Positions 58,185-64,000 of a stretch of 64,000 nt of DNA are shown here, one piece after another. The DNA comes from Streptomyces gilvus. GTDB lineage: Bacteria > Actinomycetota > Actinomycetes > Streptomycetales > Streptomycetaceae. Every line of letters starts with the position of its first letter. The first letter of the stretch is position 1. Location: NCBI RefSeq assembly GCF_022513565.1, contig NZ_JAKWBE010000015.1, forward strand, positions 124,001 through 188,000, written 5' to 3'. The notes under the pieces were generated by a model. It saw only the letters and a program-made list of their open reading frames with translations. It was not told the DNA's origin and ran no database searches. The position numbers and the translations under genes are program-made.

Positions 58185-58988
58185 ATGAGTCTCGGAGACG
58201 AGGGGCAGACCCGCACAAGGCTGCCCGACGCGGGCGGCGACGTGTACGGGGGCGCGCGGCGGGGCGGCCGCTCGTCGTCCCGGGGCCTGGTGACGGTGGT
58301 CGGCGTGGTGGTCCTCCTGATCGCAGCGATCGCCTTCGCGAACCGCGGCGACGGCGACTCCTCGTCATCGACCGACAGCAACGCCAAGAAGCCGAACAGC
58401 TCATCGACAGCGGCAACGGGAACGAAGCCGGTCCAGTCGAGAACGTCCGGCATCCCGTCGGGCTTCACGCACGACCAACAGGGGGCGGAGAGCGCGGCGG
58501 CGAACTATGCGACGGTTCTCGTCTCGGCCGACATCCTCAAGCCGGCCCGGCGTACCGAGATCGTCCAGCAGGTCTTCGTCCCCGACAAGCAGGCCGCGCT
58601 GCGGCAGCAACTCGACAGCGCCTACTCCACCGACTTCCTGAGCAAGATCGGCCTCGACGCCAACGGCAACGCGGCCCCGGGCAGCACCTACGTCTCCCGC
58701 ACCGTGCCGATCGGCACCAAGACCACGAGCTACTCGGCCACCACGGCCACCGCCGAGGTCTGGTGCACAGGGTTGTACGGCACCGCCGGCCAGCAGTCCA
58801 CCAACCCGGTCACGAGCGACTGGTTCACCATGACGCTCCAGCTGAGCTGGTCCGGCGGTGACTGGAAGGTCGACAGCTTCTCCCAGAAGGACGGCCCCGC
58901 GCCGGTCCCCGGTGACAACAAAGCGTCCAGCGCCGACGAGATGTCCAAGGCCGTCGAGGAGTACGGAGGCTTCACCTATGCCCGGTAG
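58185..58988 (+). CDS. VirB8/TcpC-like conjugation-type membrane protein
   Basis: A 267-residue protein. A cytoplasmic N-terminus, one membrane helix (about 44-63; GLVTVVGVVVLLIAAIAFAN), a Ser/Thr-rich linker, and an outside domain with an NTF2-like pattern: AAANYATVLVSADILKPARR, TATAEVWCTGLYG, WFTMTLQLSWSGGDWKVDSFSQ, PAPVPG. This is what TcpC/VirB8 proteins of Gram-positive conjugation systems look like. It overlaps the next gene by 11 bases. Catalytic residues are not expected. Confidence 0.72.
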   Translation: MSLGDEGQTRTRLPDAGGDVYGGARRGGRSSSRGLVTVVGVVVLLIAAIAFANRGDGDSSSSTDSNAKKPNSSSTAATGTKPVQSRTSGIPSGFTHDQQGAESAAANYATVLVSADILKPARRTEIVQQVFVPDKQAALRQQLDSAYSTDFLSKIGLDANGNAAPGSTYVSRTVPIGTKTTSYSATTATAEVWCTGLYGTAGQQSTNPVTSDWFTMTLQLSWSGGDWKVDSFSQKDGPAPVPGDNKASSADEMSKAVEEYGGFTYAR

Positions 58989-60312
58989 CCGCGCACTCAA
59001 GGTCACCGCCGCCCTGACAGCCGTCCAGACCGCTGCCGTACTGTTCGCGACCCGGGCCGCGGCCGCTCCCTCCCCGTCGCCGACGGCCTCGGACGACAAG
59101 TGCGACCTCATCGTCGGCCCCGCCAAGGACTACTGCGAACGCGGCAACGGCGACAAGGGCACCACCGGCGGTACCACCCCCAGCCTCACCTCGACCCTCG
59201 ACCCGCTCGCCTCCCTCGGCAAGGGCTGTGCCAAAGCCGCCTCCTGGACCATCGACAAGCTCAGTGGGGCCGTCAAGGAGACCGCGAACGTCGACTTCAC
59301 CAACCAGAAGTTCCTTCAGCAGTACGCCGTCGTCTTCGCCGCCTCCACCATCCTCACCCTCGTGCTGTGGCTCCTGGCCGTCGCCAAGCGAGCCGTCAGA
59401 GGCGTGCCGCTGACCACCGCCATCTCCGAAGCCGTCGGGTTCCTCTGGCTGACCGTGCTGGCCTCCGCGTTCACGCCCCTCATCCTGTACACCGTCGTGT
59501 CCGCGGTGGACGGTGTCACCGACGTCCTCGCGAAAGCCACCGGCGACCAGACCGACGTGTTCTTCGGCACCTTCTCCGGCGCCCTCAACAAGGGCAACGA
59601 CATCGGCGGCGGCCCCATCATGCTGATCGTCGTCTCCCTGGTCAGCATCCTCGCCGCCGGAGTCCTCTGGCTGGAGCTCGTCATCCGTGCCGCCCTGCTC
59701 TACGTCGGCGCCCTCCTCGGCACCGTCGTCTACGCCGGCCTCGTCGACAAGAACCTCTGGGGCCACGTCCGCCGCTGGGCCGGCATCATGATCGCCGTCA
59801 TCCTCGTCAAGCCGATCATCGTGATCGTCCTGGGGCTGGCCGGAGCCCTGTCCTCCGAGAACGGCCCCGACTCCTTCTCCGCCGTCGTCTCCGGCCTCGC
59901 CATCATCCTGCTGGCCATCTTCGCCAGCGCGATGATCTACCGCTTCGTCCCCGGCTTCGGCGACGAGATCGCCAGCGGCCGCAACAACCGCATCATGCAG
60001 GGCGCCGAGGGCAAGGCCGCCGCGGTCATCAGCTCCCCGGCGACCATGGTCGCCCAGGGCATCAAGACCCACAGCGCCCGCGCCAACGACAACGGGGGCG
60101 GCGGCCAGTCGTCCTCGGGCGGCGGCCCCCGCCCGGCCAACCCGGCTAGCGGCGGCGTCGCCGCCCACAGCACCCGCACCCCGAACGGTGGCGGCGGCGG
60201 AACTGTCCCCTCCGCCGCACCCGCACCCCGTTCGGCGAGCCCGGTGAACACCCCGCACGCCAGCAACACCCGCAACAGCAGTACCAACCGCACGGGAGGT
60301 GAAGGGCGTTGA
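58978..60312 (+). CDS. VirB6-like polytopic membrane protein
   Basis: A 444-residue protein. A signal-like start (KVTAALTAVQTAAVLFATRAAA) leads to a short outside stretch with two Cys (DKCDLIVGPAKDYCERG), then six to seven membrane helices (about 115-335), and a long disordered Gly/Ser/Asn/Pro-rich cytoplasmic tail. Layout and position fit VirB6/TrbL channel proteins. GGAGG is eight bases before ATG 58978. It overlaps the next gene by four. Confidence 0.72.
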   Translation: MPGSRALKVTAALTAVQTAAVLFATRAAAAPSPSPTASDDKCDLIVGPAKDYCERGNGDKGTTGGTTPSLTSTLDPLASLGKGCAKAASWTIDKLSGAVKETANVDFTNQKFLQQYAVVFAASTILTLVLWLLAVAKRAVRGVPLTTAISEAVGFLWLTVLASAFTPLILYTVVSAVDGVTDVLAKATGDQTDVFFGTFSGALNKGNDIGGGPIMLIVVSLVSILAAGVLWLELVIRAALLYVGALLGTVVYAGLVDKNLWGHVRRWAGIMIAVILVKPIIVIVLGLAGALSSENGPDSFSAVVSGLAIILLAIFASAMIYRFVPGFGDEIASGRNNRIMQGAEGKAAAVISSPATMVAQGIKTHSARANDNGGGGQSSSGGGPRPANPASGGVAAHSTRTPNGGGGGTVPSAAPAPRSASPVNTPHASNTRNSSTNRTGGEGR

Positions 60313-61868
60313 CGACCGAGTCCCACCTGTCCCATCCGGTCACGCCCCGCCGTACATATCTCATCGGCCGCGCCCGGCCGAACGCGATCGTCGGCCGCAA
60401 CCGCGAGTCCGGCGAGATCGCGCTGATCATCGTGGGCGCGTTCCTCGGCATGATGTGCGGGCTCCTCGTCCCCGTCCTCTCCCTGCGCATCGTGCTGCTG
60501 ATGGGCTTCCCGCTGCTCGCCCTGGCAGCGGTGTACGTGCCGTACAAGCACCGCACCTTCTACAAGTGGTTCGAGATCAACCGCAGTTACAAGCGCACCC
60601 TGAAGCAGGGCACGCTCTACCGGTCCGGCGTCATGGAGGCCGGCACCCGGCTCGACGGCCGTGAGATCGAGATCGGCCCGCCCCCCGGCATCGGCCGCAT
60701 CACCTGGCTGGCCGCCCCCTTCGGCCCCGACGAGATCGCCGTACTCCTGCACGCGGACCGCCGTACCGTCACCGCCGCCATCGAGATCGAGGGCCCCGGC
60801 GTGGGCCTGCGCGACTCGGAGGACCAGGAAGCCCTCGTCGACCGCTTCGGCACCCTCCTCAAGCACGTGGCCAACGGCGACGGCTTCGTCACCCGCCTGC
60901 AGATGCTCGCCCGCACCCTCCCCGCCGACCCCGACGCCCACGCCAAGGACGTCGCCCTGCGCGGGGACGACAAGTCCCTGCCGTGGCTGCAGTCGTCGTA
61001 CGACCAACTGCAGTCCATGGTGTCCACCAGCAGCGAGCAGCACCGCGCCTATCTCGTCGCCTGCATGCACTTCACCCGCGAACTCGCCGCCGAGGCGCAG
61101 GCGATGGCCCGCGCCGCCCGGCCCCAGTCGGGCCGCAAGGTGGACCGGGACGCGGGCCTCGCGGTCGTCATGGCCCGCGAGCTCACCGACATCTGCTCGC
61201 GCCTGCAGGAGGCCGACATCCGCGTCCGCCAGCCCCTCGGCCAGGGCCGGCTCGCCTCCCTCATCCACTCCATGTACGACCCCGACCACCCGATCGACCA
61301 CATCCAGGCGATGACCAAGCGCAACGCCTGGCCGGCCGAACTGGACGCCATGGAGCCGACGTACCTCCAGGCCAAGACCCGCGAGTCCGCCACCCGCGCC
61401 CCCTGGTGCCACGCCACCGCCTGGGTGAAGGAGTGGCCGATGACCCCCGTCGGCGTCAACTTCCTGGCCCCCCTCCTGGTCCACACCCCGGACGTCATCC
61501 GAACGGTCGCGGTCACGATGGATCTCGAGCCCACCGAGGTAGCCATCGAACGCATGCTGACCGAGAAGACCAACGACGAGGCCGAGGCCTCCCGCGCAGC
61601 CAAGATGAACCGCACCGTGGACCCCCGTGACGTCGCCGCCCACACCCGCCTGGACCAGCGGGGCGAGGACCTGGCGAGCGGCGCCGCGGGAGTGAACCTG
61701 GTCGGCTACATCACCGTCTCCTCCCGCTCCCCCGAGGCCCTGGCCCGCGACAAGCGGACCATCCGGGCCTCGGCCGGAAAGTCGTACCTGAAGCTGGAGT
61801 GGTGCGACCGCGAGCACCACCGCGCCTTCGTGAACACACTCCCGTTCGCCACCGGCATCCGAAGGTAG
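60309..61868 (+). CDS. SCO6880-family protein (PrgI/VirB4 N-terminal-like)
   Basis: A 519-residue protein. TTG 60309 is preceded by GGAGGTGAAGGG. Two close helices near residues 37-78 (EIALIIVGAFLGMMCGLLVP; RIVLLMGFPLLALAAVYV) are followed by a soluble region (RITWLAAPFGPDEIAVLLHA, RPQSGRKVDRDAGLAVVMAR, GVNLVGYITVSSRSPEALAR). Together these correspond to a PrgI-like membrane part and the N-terminal, non-ATPase half of VirB4-type proteins, with the ATPase encoded by the next gene. Confidence 0.8.
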   Translation: MTTESHLSHPVTPRRTYLIGRARPNAIVGRNRESGEIALIIVGAFLGMMCGLLVPVLSLRIVLLMGFPLLALAAVYVPYKHRTFYKWFEINRSYKRTLKQGTLYRSGVMEAGTRLDGREIEIGPPPGIGRITWLAAPFGPDEIAVLLHADRRTVTAAIEIEGPGVGLRDSEDQEALVDRFGTLLKHVANGDGFVTRLQMLARTLPADPDAHAKDVALRGDDKSLPWLQSSYDQLQSMVSTSSEQHRAYLVACMHFTRELAAEAQAMARAARPQSGRKVDRDAGLAVVMARELTDICSRLQEADIRVRQPLGQGRLASLIHSMYDPDHPIDHIQAMTKRNAWPAELDAMEPTYLQAKTRESATRAPWCHATAWVKEWPMTPVGVNFLAPLLVHTPDVIRTVAVTMDLEPTEVAIERMLTEKTNDEAEASRAAKMNRTVDPRDVAAHTRLDQRGEDLASGAAGVNLVGYITVSSRSPEALARDKRTIRASAGKSYLKLEWCDREHHRAFVNTLPFATGIRR

Positions 61869-61877
61869 GGACCACGC

Positions 61878-63305
61878 ATGCGGGATCCGCTGTCCGTCCT
61901 CACCGACGCCTTCACGTCCTTCCTCTTCGGGAAGGTCGAGACGACCCGCCTGCCGGTGCGCACCTCGACGGGCCAGGCCCAGGCGGTCTACCTGCCGACC
62001 GCCGCACCGGGCCTGGGCGACTCGGGGGTGATCATCGGCCGCGAGGTCTACTCCGGCAAGGGCTACATCTACGACCCCTTCCAGCTCTACGGCCAGCAGC
62101 TCCCCGCCCCCCACTGGCTGGTCCTCGGCGAGTCCGGCAACGGCAAGTCGGCGCTGGAGAAGACCTACGTCCTGCGCCAGCTGCGCTTCCGCGACCGCCA
62201 GGTCGTCGTCCTGGACGCACAGGGCGAGGACGGGGTCGGCGAGTGGAACCTGATCGCGGAGGAGCTGGGGATAACTCCCATCCGCCTGGACCCGACGGCC
62301 GCCCTGGACATGGGCATCCGCCTCAACCCGCTCGACCCCGCGATCACCACCACCGGCCAGCTCGCCCTGCTCCGGACGATCATCGAGGTCGCGATGGGCC
62401 ACGGCCTGGACGAACGCTCCGGCTTCGCCCTCAAGGTCGCGCACGCCTACGTCAACGAGACCATCGTCGAACGCCAGCCGGTCCTCACGGACATCGTCGA
62501 GCAGCTACGGCACCCCGAGCCGGAGTCGGCCGAGGCGATGAACGTCGACATAGACGACGTACGGGCCTGGGGCCTGGACGTCGCCCTTGTGCTGGACCGG
62601 CTGGTCGACGGTGACCTGCGCGGCATGTTCGACGGCCCGACCACGGTCGGCATCGACCTCGACGCGCCCCTCATCGTCTTCGACCTCTCCCACATCGACC
62701 GCAACTCCATCGCCATGCCCATCCTGATGGCGATCGTCGGAGTCTGGCTCGAGCACACCTGGATCCGCCCCGACCGCAAGAAGCGCATCTTCCTGGTCGA
62801 GGAGGCCTGGCACATCATCAACAGCCCGTTCGTGGCGCAGCTGTTCCAGCGGCTGCTGAAGTTCGGGCGCCGGCTGGGCCTGTCCTTCGTGGCGGTGGTG
62901 CACCACCTCAGTGACGTGGTGGACGGAGCGGCGGCGAAGGAGGCGGCGGCCATCCTGAAGATGGCGTCGACGCGCACGATCTACGCCCAGAAGGCGGACG
63001 AGGCACGGGCCACGGGCCGGGTGCTCGGTCTGCCCAGGTGGGCCGTGGAGATCATCCCGACCCTGACCCCCGGCATCGCGGTCTGGGACGTCAACGGCAA
63101 CGTCCAGGTCGTCAAACACCTGGTCACCGAGACGGAACGCCCCCTGGTCTTCACCGACCGCGCCATGACCGAGTCGTCCGCCGACCTCGATCCGACCGAC
63201 GACGCGCTGCGCGCCGCCGAGCTGGAGGCGGAGGAACGGGCGGCGGCCTTCGTGGAGCAGCACCTGAGCGACTACGACGGCTCGTCCGAGTCGACGGTGG
63301 CCTAG
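61878..63305 (+). CDS. VirB4-like ATPase of the type IV-like system
   Basis: A 475-residue ATPase. Walker A GESGNGKSALEK around residue 85, Walker B RIFLVEEAWHIIN, and LSFVAVVHHLSDV for the sensor part. It lacks the N-terminal half of canonical VirB4, which is the previous gene. It would power assembly or substrate movement at the membrane. Nine bases separate it from the previous gene. It is a member of the AAA-like/TraC-VirB4 ATPases. Confidence 0.87.
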   Translation: MRDPLSVLTDAFTSFLFGKVETTRLPVRTSTGQAQAVYLPTAAPGLGDSGVIIGREVYSGKGYIYDPFQLYGQQLPAPHWLVLGESGNGKSALEKTYVLRQLRFRDRQVVVLDAQGEDGVGEWNLIAEELGITPIRLDPTAALDMGIRLNPLDPAITTTGQLALLRTIIEVAMGHGLDERSGFALKVAHAYVNETIVERQPVLTDIVEQLRHPEPESAEAMNVDIDDVRAWGLDVALVLDRLVDGDLRGMFDGPTTVGIDLDAPLIVFDLSHIDRNSIAMPILMAIVGVWLEHTWIRPDRKKRIFLVEEAWHIINSPFVAQLFQRLLKFGRRLGLSFVAVVHHLSDVVDGAAAKEAAAILKMASTRTIYAQKADEARATGRVLGLPRWAVEIIPTLTPGIAVWDVNGNVQVVKHLVTETERPLVFTDRAMTESSADLDPTDDALRAAELEAEERAAAFVEQHLSDYDGSSESTVA

Positions 63306-63323
63306 CGGCGGCGGGAGGCGGAC

Positions 63324-64000
63324 GTGGTGAGACCGGACGTTCGGCGACGGGACGAACGGGAGGGCCAGGGCGGCATCCCCGACGGGCTGCTGGTCGGCAT
63401 ACTCGCCTTCCTCCTCGGCATGACCCTGATGGTGTGGACGGCGACCGGCCTCGCGGGCCTGTTCGCCAAGGGCTCCTGGCCCGACGGCGTCTCCTTCACC
63501 CGCACCCCGCTCGCCATGCGCCACCTCATCGGCCGGCCCCACGACATCACCGGCGCCTGGCCGGACACCCCCACGGCCCAGCTGTCGGGGTACGGCCTGT
63601 TCTGGGGCCTGTTCATCGGCCAGCTGATGGTCCTCTTCGTCCTGATCGTGTTCGTCATGGGCACCCTGGCCCGCTGGCGCGCGGGCCGCGCCAGACGCCG
63701 CCTGGAGCACGCGGCGGCGGTGGAACGCGCCACGGCCGCGACGACCGCCCCGATCCCGGAACCGACGGCACCGACAGCGCAGCCGCTGGAACGGCCGGCA
63801 CCGCAGTCGGCGGAGGTACGACCGCCCCAACCGGCCGAGGTCCATGAGATGCCGGTGCCCCGCACGGAGCCGGTCCTCCCCCAGCCAGCCACCCCGGTCC
63901 AGCTGGAGACGGCCGTGGCACCGGCAGCGGGCGGCTGGGACCGCGCCGAGGGCACCGTGCACTACGCCCCACCCGCGAGCCGCCACACGACCGCGACCCA
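63324..64000 (+). CDS. Membrane protein, possibly the N-terminus of a VirD4/TraG-like coupling protein (partial, runs off the window)
   Basis: At least 225 residues, no stop before the window end. GTG 63324 (or 63327) has GGGAGG upstream, 18 bases after the VirB4-like gene. Two membrane helices (GLLVGILAFLLGMTLMVWTA and GLFWGLFIGQLMVLFVLIVF) with a short outside loop (FTRTPLAMRHLIGRPHDITG) are followed by a Pro/Ala/Thr-rich cytoplasmic linker. T4SS coupling proteins have this two-helix head before the ATPase, but no ATPase is visible here yet. Confidence 0.6.
   Translation, partial: MVRPDVRRRDEREGQGGIPDGLLVGILAFLLGMTLMVWTATGLAGLFAKGSWPDGVSFTRTPLAMRHLIGRPHDITGAWPDTPTAQLSGYGLFWGLFIGQLMVLFVLIVFVMGTLARWRAGRARRRLEHAAAVERATAATTAPIPEPTAPTAQPLERPAPQSAEVRPPQPAEVHEMPVPRTEPVLPQPATPVQLETAVAPAAGGWDRAEGTVHYAPPASRHTTAT

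Noticed and set aside
59937..62444. Long minus-strand open frame (835 codons) over the type IV-like operon
   Set aside because: Shadow frame; the plus-strand genes overlap neatly and have clear motifs.
57735..64000. Integrative conjugative element
   Set aside because: No integrase, relaxase, replication gene, tRNA or att repeat is visible, and composition matches the flanks; kept as a chromosomal operon until sequence to the right is seen.

Overview
The window is high-GC, Streptomyces-type chromosomal DNA. It carries glnR, ppk, the pst phosphate operon, mycothiol synthase (mshD), the nickel regulator nur, the anti-sigma factor rsiG, a WhiJ-like XRE/DUF397/RsbW-like set, many GTG/TTG starts and third-position GC bias throughout. 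No tRNA, rRNA, integrase, transposase or CRISPR array was seen. The gene order looks like conserved core chromosome with a few strain-variable islands.

Layout. 0.1-1.7 kb: two paralogous 61-62 aa membrane proteins flank a GntR regulator with a perfect palindromic operator candidate. 1.9-5 kb: Eis-type acetyltransferase, asparaginase and rsiG. 5.2-7.8 kb: dtd, then an operon of a 33-aa membrane peptide, a nitrobindin-like haem protein, nur and ygfZ. 7.9-10.4 kb: three overlapping genes for related single-pass membrane proteins of unknown role. 10.4-16.4 kb: a sulfur-related area (DsrE-like protein, DUF1416, thiosulfate sulfurtransferase with a cysteine-containing leader peptide, ThiS/MoaD-like protein) plus an LmeA-like lipid-binding protein and a hydrolase. 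16.6-25.3 kb: glnR, a LacI regulator, a PDZ-less HtrA protease, a two-component system, and a secreted pectate lyase-pectin methylesterase fusion.

25.3-27.5 kb: an ABC exporter preceded by two small paralogous Lys/Pro/His-rich peptides. This is the best candidate for an undescribed system in the window. 27.7-30.6 kb: secreted 5'-nucleotidase and mshD. 30.6-35 kb: a five-gene, fully overlapping operon of ECF sigma factor, zinc anti-sigma membrane protein and ABC transporter. 35.5-47.4 kb: phosphate and polyphosphate metabolism (ppk, CHAD, Nudix, DUF47 plus Pit, and pstSCAB behind PHO boxes), with a copper-type CsoR and its operator in between.

47.5-57.4 kb: mostly exported proteins (BBE-type oxidase, PAP2 phosphatase, SLT-NlpC/P60 wall hydrolase, serine protease), the WhiJ-like regulatory set, and two tandemly duplicated S53 (sedolisin) peptidases that also share duplicated upstream palindromes. 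57.7-64 kb: a type IV secretion-like operon (small 2-TM protein, VirB8/TcpC-like, VirB6-like, SCO6880-family and VirB4-like ATPase), continuing off the right edge. With the wall hydrolase at 49.9 kb it could form a chromosomal envelope-spanning transport machine.
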